Source: an uncultured Mycobacterium sp. (GTDB lineage Bacteria; Actinomycetota; Actinomycetes; Mycobacteriales; Mycobacteriaceae). Taken from it: a DNA stretch of 42,900 nucleotides. This document shows positions 35,970 through 42,900 of this stretch, one piece after another (position 1 is the first letter of the stretch; each line of letters starts with the position of its first letter). The notes beneath the pieces are model-generated. The model was not told the DNA's origin and ran no database searches. It saw only the letters and a program-made list of their open reading frames with translations. Both the position numbers and the translations under genes were made by a program. The stretch covers positions 1 to 42,900 of the forward strand of contig FLQS01000050.1 of the NCBI GenBank assembly GCA_900078375.1, in the 5' to 3' direction.

Positions 35970-37199
35970 GTGCTCAAAGTTGTAGTGCCACCTGACTTGA
36001 TGGGCGGTGATGTCTCCGAGGGTTACGGAAAGGTCGCCGACGCCTTCCGGCGGAACTTGGCCTCCGGCGCCGAAGTCGGTGCCGCCGTCGCCGTCTACCG
36101 GGATGGGGTCAAGGTCGTCGATCTGTGGGGCGGCTACCGCGACGGAGTGGCGAAGACCACCTGGCAGCCCGACACCATGGTCAACATGTTCTCGACGACG
36201 AAGGGCGTCACGGCGCTGACGTTCGCCGTCGCGGTGTCGCGGGGCATGCTGTCCTACGACGCCAAAGTTGCGGAATACTGGCCGGAATTCGCCCAATCCG
36301 GCAAGGGCGATGTCACGGTTCGCCAGCTCCTGGCCCACCAGGCGGGGTTGTCGGCCCTGACGCCCAACCCGACCCTTCGTGATATCGCCGACTCGGACCG
36401 GCTCGCCCCGATCCTGGCGGCTCAGGCGCCGGCATGGCCCGTCGGCACCCGGCAGGGCTACCACGCAATCACCTTGGGCTGGTATCAGTCTGAGTTGATT
36501 CGCCGCACCGACCCCGCCGGACGCACGGTGGGCCGATTCCTGGCCGAAGAGGTCGCCGCACCGCTGGGCTTGGATCTGCACATCGGACTGCCGGACGACG
36601 TCGACCGCAGCCGTGTTGCGCACCTGCACCAGTGGAAGCGGGCCGAATCGCTCTTGCACCTCCACGAGATGCCGGCCGGCTTTGCGCTGGCCGCGCTCAA
36701 GCCGGTGGGATTGGCCGCCCGAACCACCGCTGTCCCGCTCGACGTCAACCCCTTTGACGGCGACTACAACCGCGACGACGTCCGCTCGGTCGAAATGCCG
36801 TCGAGCAACGGGATCGGCACGGCCAGATCCGTTGCGAAGCTGTACGGCACCGCCGCGACGGGCGGCGAACCGATCGGACTGACCTCCGAAGTCCTGTCCG
36901 CTCTGGCCGCGCCGGCGATCCCGCCCAGCCGGGGACTTCGCGACAAGGTGCTCAACGTCGACACGTCGTTCTCATTGGGCTTCACCAAGCCCACGCCCAC
37001 CCTGGTGTTCGGGTCATCCGGCAATGCCTATGGCACAAGCGGTTTCGGTGGCTCGTTCGGGTTCGCCGACCCGGACACCGGGATCGGCTTCGGCTACGTG
37101 ATGAACAAGCTGGGCTTCCACCTCTACAGCGACCCGCGTGAGCTGGCCCTGCGGCAGGCGGTGTTTCGGGACGTGCTCGGAGTGCGCCCGCAGGCCTAG
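35970..37199 (+). CDS. Serine hydrolase, beta-lactamase/EstB family (LipE/LipD-like)
   Basis: A 409-residue member of the beta-lactamase/esterase superfamily. The SxxK is STTK (about residues 69-72, in MVNMFSTTKGVTALTFA). The Tyr motif is in GYHAITLGWYQ (about 156), and the Gly-rich third motif is TSGFGGSFGFADPDTG near residue 360. No signal peptide. Mycobacterial homologues are annotated as lipases or esterases of the LipD/LipE/LipL type. It is only distantly similar to the other serine hydrolase at 9820 (different spacing and termini). Its TAG shares a CTAG with the stop of the convergent zinc peptidase. Confidence 0.87.
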   Translation: MLKVVVPPDLMGGDVSEGYGKVADAFRRNLASGAEVGAAVAVYRDGVKVVDLWGGYRDGVAKTTWQPDTMVNMFSTTKGVTALTFAVAVSRGMLSYDAKVAEYWPEFAQSGKGDVTVRQLLAHQAGLSALTPNPTLRDIADSDRLAPILAAQAPAWPVGTRQGYHAITLGWYQSELIRRTDPAGRTVGRFLAEEVAAPLGLDLHIGLPDDVDRSRVAHLHQWKRAESLLHLHEMPAGFALAALKPVGLAARTTAVPLDVNPFDGDYNRDDVRSVEMPSSNGIGTARSVAKLYGTAATGGEPIGLTSEVLSALAAPAIPPSRGLRDKVLNVDTSFSLGFTKPTPTLVFGSSGNAYGTSGFGGSFGFADPDTGIGFGYVMNKLGFHLYSDPRELALRQAVFRDVLGVRPQA

Positions 37200-38224
37200 G
37201 AGGACGTCACCTCGTCGATGACGGTGTGGATGAAGCGCATCTTCTCCAGGACCGGCACCGGCAGGACGAACGGGTAGAGATCGTCCTTGCCCATCGACCG
37301 GTTCACCATATTCAGTGACCAGGCCAGCGGCAGCCACATCTCGATAATGGTGTCGAATCCACTTGGGCCCAACTGCTTTCGGTCAAACGTTGCGTTCGCC
37401 GGAGCGAAGCTGAAGGCCGCTGCGGTGTCCAGGGTGTCGCGGATGTGTAGGTAGTGCGCGAACGTCTCGGCCCAGTCCTCGGCGGGATGCATGGTGGCAT
37501 AGGAGGATACGTAATTCTTCTCCCAGCCTGGCGGCGCACCCTCGCTGTAGTGGCGGTCCAGCGCGGCCTGGTAGTCGGTGTCGGGATCACCGAATAATTC
37601 GGTGAACCGCCGCAGATACGCCGACGAGGTTCCGACCAGCCGGTAGAAGTAGTAGTGGCCGACCTCGTGGCGGAAATGGCCGAGCAGCGTGCGATACGGC
37701 TCGTCCATCGAAGTGCGCAACTGCTCGCGATGAACATCGTCGCCTTCGGCCAGATCCAGTGTGATCAGACCGTTGTCGTGCCCGGTCAACACCTTTTCCG
37801 TGGCGCTGGACAACAGGTCGAAGGCCAGCCCGTACTCCTTGTCCTCGTCGCGCCCGACGATCGGCAGCTTGAGCTCGTACAGTTCGGCGATCAGGCGCCG
37901 CTTGGCCTGCTCGGCCAGCGCAAACGCCGCCATCGCCTCGGTGTCAGTGCCATTGGGCCTGGTGCGGGTGAGTACGCACGATTGGCACAGCCTGCGCACC
38001 GGTGCCACCTTGACGAGCCAATTGCATTTGGCAGCATGCAGATTGGCGCACAGTTGATAATCGGCGGCATCGACAGCCCCGCCGTGCTCGCTGTCCTCAC
38101 CTGATGCGATGACCAGGAAAGCCTTGTCCTCCAGCGAGAATCCCAGCCTGCTGCCACACGACAGACACACCGAGTTCTCGAAGGCCAGATGCTGGCCACA
38201 GTTGGGGCAGATGAAGTCACGCAT
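37196..38224 (-). CDS. Zinc-ribbon metallopeptidase (PF10005-type, Rv2568c-like)
   Basis: A 342-residue soluble protein. The N terminus has a zinc ribbon (ICPNCGQHL and VCLSCGSRL), with a second cysteine cluster at LCANLHAAKCNWL and RLCQSC. The peptidase core has HExxH in HFRHEVGHYYFYRL (about residues 188-192), with further candidate ligands in the PAEDWAETFAHYLHI segment (Glu/His). This is the putative zinc-binding metallopeptidase that accompanies transglutaminase and ATP-grasp/alpha-E genes. Its ATG overlaps the transglutaminase stop by 8 nt, so the two are coupled. Natural substrate unknown. Confidence 0.88.
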   Translation of the reverse strand: MRDFICPNCGQHLAFENSVCLSCGSRLGFSLEDKAFLVIASGEDSEHGGAVDAADYQLCANLHAAKCNWLVKVAPVRRLCQSCVLTRTRPNGTDTEAMAAFALAEQAKRRLIAELYELKLPIVGRDEDKEYGLAFDLLSSATEKVLTGHDNGLITLDLAEGDDVHREQLRTSMDEPYRTLLGHFRHEVGHYYFYRLVGTSSAYLRRFTELFGDPDTDYQAALDRHYSEGAPPGWEKNYVSSYATMHPAEDWAETFAHYLHIRDTLDTAAAFSFAPANATFDRKQLGPSGFDTIIEMWLPLAWSLNMVNRSMGKDDLYPFVLPVPVLEKMRFIHTVIDEVTSS

Positions 38225-39155
38225 GCAGCACGCCCTCGTCGTATGGTGCGACGTCTACCGAGACCTTGATGACGCTCTTCTCGGAATCGGTGTAGATGAT
38301 GCCCCGCAGCGGTGGGATGTCGGCGTAGTCGCGACCCCAGCCGACGGTGATGTAGCGCTCGTCGACCAGTTGGTCATTGGTGGGATCGAGCCCGAGCCAA
38401 TCGTTTTGCGGGGTCCATACCGCGGCCCAGGCATGGGTGGCGTCCACGCCGTACATTCTTTCCTTTCCCGGCGGCGGGTCGGTGGCAAGGTATCCCGACA
38501 CGTAGCTCGCCGCCAATCCGTTGGCGCGCAGGCAGGCGATCGCCAGCCGAGCGAAGTCTTGGCATACCCCTTCCCTGGCCAGCAAAACCTCGCTCACCTG
38601 TGTGGACACGGTGGTGGATCCGGACTTGTAGGTGAAGTCGGAGAAGATCCGGGCATTGAGGTCGCGAAGGACTTCGACGAGTGGCCGGCCCGGCGTGAAA
38701 CTCAGTGCGGCGTATTCCCGTACCGCGTCGGTGATTTCGGGCGGGCGCAGGTCGAGGGTGAATTCGGATGCCAGGGCGCCATTGTGGCCGACCGGCCGAA
38801 TGGCTTCCCAGGGCGCCAACGCCCAGCCCGCCCCGTACAGCTCGGCCGGCGGCGGGTCGACCTCGACGACGGAGCGGCTGGTCACGGTGAGGGCGTCGTG
38901 GCGTTCGGTGATGTGGAAGTAGGAACTGATGTTGCCGTACACGTCACGGCTGGTGGACCGGTCGGCGGGCACGGGATCGATGTCGAGTTCGTAAGCCAGG
39001 CAGCGTTGCCCGCTGGTGTCGCGCGGGGTGAGATGGCCGCGGCCGTACGAACTGGTCACCACATCGGAATAGCTGTACTCCGTGCGATGCGTGATCCGGT
39101 ACGAACGCGTCTGTGTTGATCCCCCGGTCGCTTCGCTCCTGCCCGCCGCCGTCAT
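38217..39155 (-). CDS. Transglutaminase-like cysteine protein (Rv2569c-like)
   Basis: A 312-residue protein with the bacterial transglutaminase N-terminal beta domain (THRTEYSYSDVVTSSYGRGH). The core carries Cys in EGVCQDFARLAIACLRANG, His in GVDATHAWAAVWTP and Asp in WLGLDPTNDQLVDERYI, so the Cys-His-Asp triad is intact. The ATG at 39155 overlaps the ATP-grasp gene stop as ATGA. The first residues (TAAGRSEATGGST) are encoded largely by the 23-bp dispersed repeat, and the usual family start (RSYRITHRTEY) follows it. Probably a peptidase or amide-exchange enzyme of the operon; no signal peptide. Confidence 0.9.
   Translation of the reverse strand: MTAAGRSEATGGSTQTRSYRITHRTEYSYSDVVTSSYGRGHLTPRDTSGQRCLAYELDIDPVPADRSTSRDVYGNISSYFHITERHDALTVTSRSVVEVDPPPAELYGAGWALAPWEAIRPVGHNGALASEFTLDLRPPEITDAVREYAALSFTPGRPLVEVLRDLNARIFSDFTYKSGSTTVSTQVSEVLLAREGVCQDFARLAIACLRANGLAASYVSGYLATDPPPGKERMYGVDATHAWAAVWTPQNDWLGLDPTNDQLVDERYITVGWGRDYADIPPLRGIIYTDSEKSVIKVSVDVAPYDEGVLHA
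39126..39148 (-). repeat. Dispersed 23-bp repeat, copy 2 (transglutaminase 5' end)
   Basis: Identical over 23 bp to 21315-21337. Here it encodes AGRSEAT at codons 4-10 of the transglutaminase, right after its start codon and next to the end of the ATP-grasp gene. Confidence 0.8.
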
Positions 39156-41902
39156 GGCATGACCCGGCGCTGGTCGGGTCCCCACAGCGGCTGCATGTCA
39201 CCGGGCAGCGACAGCTGGGCGCGGGTGATGAGGTCGGAGAGGTCACGCAGCGCGTTGTGAATCCAGCCCAGCAGCGCGTCGAAGTCGGCGCGGCGGCCCT
39301 CGTCGTCGACGGCTTCGAGGTCGGCCGGATTCAGCCGGCGCAGCCGCGTGCCGATATCGTCGACCAGGCGCTCGGGCCGCGACGAGCCTGACGCACCCGG
39401 CAGCGCGCGCAGGTTCGAACGCAGCCGTTCCAGCTGGTAGACCAGCGATCTGGGGTTCTCCCCGTCAAACAGCACGAGGTCGGCCACAGCCGCCACACTA
39501 ACCTTGCCCAAGTTGCGCCTGCGGTAGATGACCGAAGACTCGCACACCACCAGGGCCGACTCGGTGATGGTCTGTTCGGCGCCCGCGCTGCGCGCCGTGG
39601 TCAGCGTCGCCCGCAGCAGCGCGGACAGGGCGAGGCCACGCTCGATGCGCTTGCCGATGTCCATCATCGTCCAGCCGGCATCGTGCACCATCGACTCGGC
39701 GGCCACCCCGGACAGCGCCAGCATCCCGGCCAGCGTCTGTTGCTGTGCCGTCGCCAACTGGGTGTCGTCGGCGACCCGTGTCCCGCGTTGCGGGCTGGGC
39801 GGCGAGCCCGCCTGTTCGGCCAGTGCCCGCTCGACCGCGCCGAGCACCATCCAGGTGTCGTTGGACATCTGATCCCGCACCGACCGGGCGGCCAGGCCGA
39901 GCCGTTCGACGGACTGGGCCAGCGACCCCGAGCGCCGCCGGTCGACCGTCAGCGACCACAAGGTGCGTTGAGCGCCGGCCACCGCATCGGCGTAGGTCCC
40001 GGCCGCGTCAGTGTCGGTTCCGGTGAGCGCACCCAGCGCCCCCAGCAGAACCGGCACGCACGCGCTGCCCTCCATGTCCTGGCGATAGCGGTATTCGTGG
40101 TAGCGCTCGCGGGCCACGATCAGCAGGCGGGCCAGGTTCTCGGTCCGCTCGCCGTAGCGGCCCATCCAGAACAGGTCGGACAACACACGCGGAGAGCTGA
40201 TGAAGCGGGTCCCGCTCGGCAGTTCCACCGGAGGGACGGTCAGCGTGTCGGCCTTCGTCCGGGTCGGTGGACGAACCCAAATATCCTTGGCTGCAACTGT
40301 TTTCAGATTGTAGGCGGCGTTCCCGGGCGCCAACACATAACCGAGCCCGCCGATCATCGGTGCGTACCCGCCGCGCTGCGACACCGTGAACAACCGCAGA
40401 CCGACGCTGGCCGCCGTCAGCCCGCCCGGGTAGTGGTCGGTGGGCGCCGAGGAGAACTGCGGCAGCTCCTGGCCGACCCATTCCCAGGGTTGCGCCTCGA
40501 TCCGGGCCGCCAACTCGCTGCGCTGCGCCGTCGACAGCGCCGGGCCCACGATGGTGTCGCCGCCGACGGTCGACTTGATCAGCAGGGTGCTCAGCCGCGC
40601 CAGCAGATGCGAACGCTCTCGCTCGAATCCACCCCAGTACAGCTGCGGGGTGTCCAGCAGCGGCTTCTCCCCCAGCAGCCGATCCGCCAGCTGCGGCAGA
40701 AAGCGTTGCAGTCCAGGGCTTTCCAGAATACCGGCGCCGAGGGTGTTGACCACCGCCACCGCACCACGCCGCTGCATCTCCACCAGTCCGACGACGCCCA
40801 GGCGTGAATCCGGCCGCAAATCCAGCGGATCGGCGTAGTCGGCGTCCACCCGGCGCAGCACCACGTCGACCCGCTTCAAGGTGCCCAGGGAGCGCATCCA
40901 CAGCTTGCCGTCGCGCACCACCAGATCGGCACTCTCGACCAGCGGGAAACCCAGTACCGACGCCAGGTAGGCCTGGTCGAACGCGGTCTCGGAGTGGATA
41001 CCGGGGCTGAGCACCACGACCACCGGGTCCTCCGCGGCCTCGGGTGCGGCCTCGATAAGCGCCAGCCGCAGCGCCTGGGCGAACGGGGACGCCGGGCGCG
41101 GACCGATGCGCTCGTAGACGTCGGGCACCGCGTGCGCCACCACCCGGCGGTCCGCCAGCGCGTAACCGGCCCCCGACGGTGCCTGCGCCCAGTCGGCATT
41201 CACCACGAAGCGCGCGTCGGCCGCCCGGCTCACGTCGCAGCCGAGCATGAACAGCTGATGCCGGCCCGGGTTCTCGATACCGCGGGCGGCCCGGATGTAG
41301 CCGGGGTGGCCGAACAGCAGCTGCGGCGGCAGGATCCCGCTGGTGATCGCGCGGCGCTCGCCGTACAGATCGGTCAGTATGCCGTCCAGGATGCGGGACC
41401 GTTGCACCACACCGGCTTCCAGCGTCTCCCAGTCCGAGGCCGACAGCAGCAGCGGTATCCCGTCCAGATGCCACGGGCCGGGCAACGCGATGCCCTCACC
41501 GTTGGTGACTGCCTCGCCGTCGTGGTCCAGCTCTATATAGGTGATGCCGTCGTTGTCGACGAGCCCGCGCACCACACCGCGCAACCGTTCGAGCCCGCCG
41601 CGACCGCGCTCGCCGATGAGATCGCCGAGTTCCTGCCACGACGAGCGGACGGTGCCGGTGGCATCGACGAACTCGTCGTACCCGGTGCCGCCAAACGTGC
41701 CCGCCCCGCCACGCAGGTCAAACAGCGTGTCCTGGGCGCGGGCGGCCCCGTACCCCGCCAGCAAGCGGTCGGGGTCATGGCTGGGTCGGGTCAAGCCAGA
41801 ACCGGCGGCCGACAGCGACAACGGCCCACCTCCTGACTGAAGTACTCCTGCAAACCTACGAGAATGGCCCGCCCCGACCACATTCGGGTCGGCCGCAGCC
41901 AT
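39152..41902 (-). CDS. Circularly permuted ATP-grasp / alpha-E domain fusion (Rv2567-like)
   Basis: A 916-residue two-domain cytosolic protein. Residues about 50-550 are the circularly permuted ATP-grasp type 2 domain (DUF404/DUF407). It has GITYIELDHDGE, the conserved HPGYIRAARGIENPGRHQLF, GCDVSRAADARFVVNADW then AQAPSGAGYALADRR, VVLSPGIHSETAFDQAYLA, and SLGTLKRVDVVLRRVDADY. Residues about 560-910 are the alpha-E (DUF403) domain, starting VLSDLFWMGRYGERTENLAR and containing YRRRNLGKVSVAAV. In many bacteria these are separate genes; here they are fused, as I recall for Rv2567. Comparative genomics predicts peptide-bond ligation, but no reaction is established. The ATG overlaps the upstream gene stop (TGATG). 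Confidence 0.9.
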   Translation of the reverse strand: MAAADPNVVGAGHSRRFAGVLQSGGGPLSLSAAGSGLTRPSHDPDRLLAGYGAARAQDTLFDLRGGAGTFGGTGYDEFVDATGTVRSSWQELGDLIGERGRGGLERLRGVVRGLVDNDGITYIELDHDGEAVTNGEGIALPGPWHLDGIPLLLSASDWETLEAGVVQRSRILDGILTDLYGERRAITSGILPPQLLFGHPGYIRAARGIENPGRHQLFMLGCDVSRAADARFVVNADWAQAPSGAGYALADRRVVAHAVPDVYERIGPRPASPFAQALRLALIEAAPEAAEDPVVVVLSPGIHSETAFDQAYLASVLGFPLVESADLVVRDGKLWMRSLGTLKRVDVVLRRVDADYADPLDLRPDSRLGVVGLVEMQRRGAVAVVNTLGAGILESPGLQRFLPQLADRLLGEKPLLDTPQLYWGGFERERSHLLARLSTLLIKSTVGGDTIVGPALSTAQRSELAARIEAQPWEWVGQELPQFSSAPTDHYPGGLTAASVGLRLFTVSQRGGYAPMIGGLGYVLAPGNAAYNLKTVAAKDIWVRPPTRTKADTLTVPPVELPSGTRFISSPRVLSDLFWMGRYGERTENLARLLIVARERYHEYRYRQDMEGSACVPVLLGALGALTGTDTDAAGTYADAVAGAQRTLWSLTVDRRRSGSLAQSVERLGLAARSVRDQMSNDTWMVLGAVERALAEQAGSPPSPQRGTRVADDTQLATAQQQTLAGMLALSGVAAESMVHDAGWTMMDIGKRIERGLALSALLRATLTTARSAGAEQTITESALVVCESSVIYRRRNLGKVSVAAVADLVLFDGENPRSLVYQLERLRSNLRALPGASGSSRPERLVDDIGTRLRRLNPADLEAVDDEGRRADFDALLGWIHNALRDLSDLITRAQLSLPGDMQPLWGPDQRRVMP

Positions 41903-42900
41903 CAGTTCTGCAGCACGGTGCGCACCCGGCGCAGGTCGAGGATCCCCGCGGCGCCGACGTCCGTCGATTGCCGAGCCTGCTTCTCCCTGATGTCGGCGAC
42001 GTCGACCCTGCCGGGAGTGAACCCGGTGGCCTCAAAACGCCGGCCGCGCCGCGACTCGGCCTCGACGGCGTTGACCGGCGGGGTGTCGTAGGACCGGCCG
42101 CCGGGATGGGAGACGTGGTACGTGCAGCCGCCGCGGGAGGTCCCGGTGGCGATGTCCACCAGCTCGAAGCGCAGCGGGCCGTCGACGGTGATCGTCGGGT
42201 GCAGCGCGCTCGGCGGCTGCCACGCCCGGTAGCGAACCCCACCGACCTGGACGTCGGGGTTGTCGGTGGCCAGCATCGGGACCGGGTAGCCATTGCACGT
42301 CAACACGTGACGCTGGCGATCGGCGCCGATCGTGCGGACCTGGATCCGCTCCACCGAGGAGTCGACGTAGCGCGCGGTGCCGGTGCCGGTGGATTCCTCG
42401 CCCAGGGTGTTCCACGGTTCGATGGCGCCGCGCAGCTCGATCTCGACGTGGTCGAACACCGCGGTGCCGATGCGCGGGAACCGGAACTCGGTGAACGGGT
42501 CCAGCCAGCTGGTGTCGAAGTTGATGTCGTGCGCGCGCAGGTCGGCACACACATCGGCGATGTCGTGGATGATGTAGTGCGGCAACAGATATCGGCCGTG
42601 CAGGTTGAGTCCATGCCGGATCAGGGGGGCTCGTAGCGGCTGCTCCCAGAACCGGGCCACGAGCGCGCGCACCAGCAACGACTGCACCATCGCCATCTGG
42701 TAGTGCGGGGGCATCTCGAAGCCACGCAGCTCCAGCAGGCCCAGCCGGCCGCGGGCGCTGTCCGGACTGTAGAGCTTGTCGATGCAGAACTCGGCGCGGT
42801 GGGTGTTGCCGGTGATATCGGTGAGGAGGTGGCGCAGGGCGCGGTCGGTGACCCACGGAGCGGAGCTTGCGGAACGACCATGATCCGGAGCGGAGCTTGC
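41902..42900 (-). CDS. DUF2126/transglutaminase-family protein, C-terminal part (Rv2566-like)
   Basis: The frame is open from the right edge to the TGA at 41904-41902, giving 332 residues of a protein whose homologues exceed 1000 residues; the transglutaminase half is outside the window. The conserved DUF2126 core is clear: LTDITGNTHRAEFCIDKLYS, GLLELRGFEMPPHYQMAMVQ, RFPRIGTAVFDHVEIELRGA, YVDSSVERIQVRTIGADRQ, and AWQPPSALHPTITVDGPL with GGCTYHVSHPGGRSYDTPPV. First gene of the four-gene minus-strand operon within view. Just upstream of WVTDRALRHLLTD an ASSAP-DHGRS-ASSAP repeat is encoded that I do not expect in the family. Confidence 0.88.
   Translation of the reverse strand, partial: ASSAPDHGRSASSAPWVTDRALRHLLTDITGNTHRAEFCIDKLYSPDSARGRLGLLELRGFEMPPHYQMAMVQSLLVRALVARFWEQPLRAPLIRHGLNLHGRYLLPHYIIHDIADVCADLRAHDINFDTSWLDPFTEFRFPRIGTAVFDHVEIELRGAIEPWNTLGEESTGTGTARYVDSSVERIQVRTIGADRQRHVLTCNGYPVPMLATDNPDVQVGGVRYRAWQPPSALHPTITVDGPLRFELVDIATGTSRGGCTYHVSHPGGRSYDTPPVNAVEAESRRGRRFEATGFTPGRVDVADIREKQARQSTDVGAAGILDLRRVRTVLQN
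42856..42900. repeat. 15-bp direct repeat with 30-bp period in the DUF2126 gene
   Basis: CGGAGCGGAGCTTGC occurs at 42856-42870 and 42886-42900, separated by GGAACGACCATGATC. The second copy touches the window edge, so more units may follow. In frame on the minus strand it encodes ASSAP, then DHGRS, then ASSAP. Confidence 0.85.

Overview
The window is high-GC actinobacterial DNA. Gene order and protein sequences point to a Mycobacterium (Mycolicibacterium-type) chromosome: a pyrR-pyrB-pyrC-membrane protein-carA-carB-pyrF operon, pepQ-efp-nusB, the aro genes, aroE-mltG-ruvX-alaS, rarA, and a locus like M. tuberculosis Rv2566-Rv2569c. GTG starts are frequent, many genes look leaderless (TANNNT about 6-8 nt before the start codon), and operon genes overlap by ATGA/GTGA. 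I recognise no rRNA, tRNA, CRISPR array, phage or insertion sequence. No gene-free stretch exceeds about 155 bases.

Layout. 1-309 is the end of a cytochrome c oxidase subunit I gene, convergent with the pyrimidine operon (306-9025, minus). That operon has a PyrR-type RNA element over the pyrR Shine-Dalgarno. 9156-11022 holds a methyltransferase and a serine hydrolase. 11019-13320 (minus) is pepQ-efp-nusB plus a TetR remnant. 13354-13977 is a membrane protein. 13994-18284 (minus) is aroC-aroK-aroB-aroQ plus a metallo-hydrolase. After a SnoaL-like gene, 18810-24538 (minus) is alaS-ruvX-mltG-aroE-prepilin peptidase. 24617-28279 holds a YjbQ-like gene, a doubled ABM-like protein, an O-methyltransferase and rarA. 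28315-34889 is an accessory block: an EamA transporter, a TetR/SDR pair with a perfect palindrome between them, an IclR regulator divergent from an LLM/SnoaL/SDR operon, and a convergent acyl-CoA dehydrogenase. 35044-37199 holds a DUF3097 gene and a second serine hydrolase. 37196 to the right edge (minus) is a four-gene operon: DUF2126/transglutaminase-type protein, circularly permuted ATP-grasp/alpha-E fusion, transglutaminase, zinc peptidase.

Most unusual observation. Two genes of the pyrimidine operon are broken in the given sequence by short, gene-specific insertions: 55 nt in pyrF and 50 nt in pyrC. The pyrC insertion is bounded by a 23-bp direct repeat. Removing each insert restores one open frame, of 274 and 430 codons. 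The other operon genes are intact. Either the strain has lost two steps of UMP synthesis, the genes are rescued in some way, or the assembly is wrong here.

Other points of interest are a 23-bp repeat dispersed at two gene junctions, a 30-bp-period repeat inside the last gene, palindromic stop codons shared by four tail-to-tail gene pairs, and the little-characterised ATP-grasp/transglutaminase operon, which is the best candidate here for a poorly described biochemical system.
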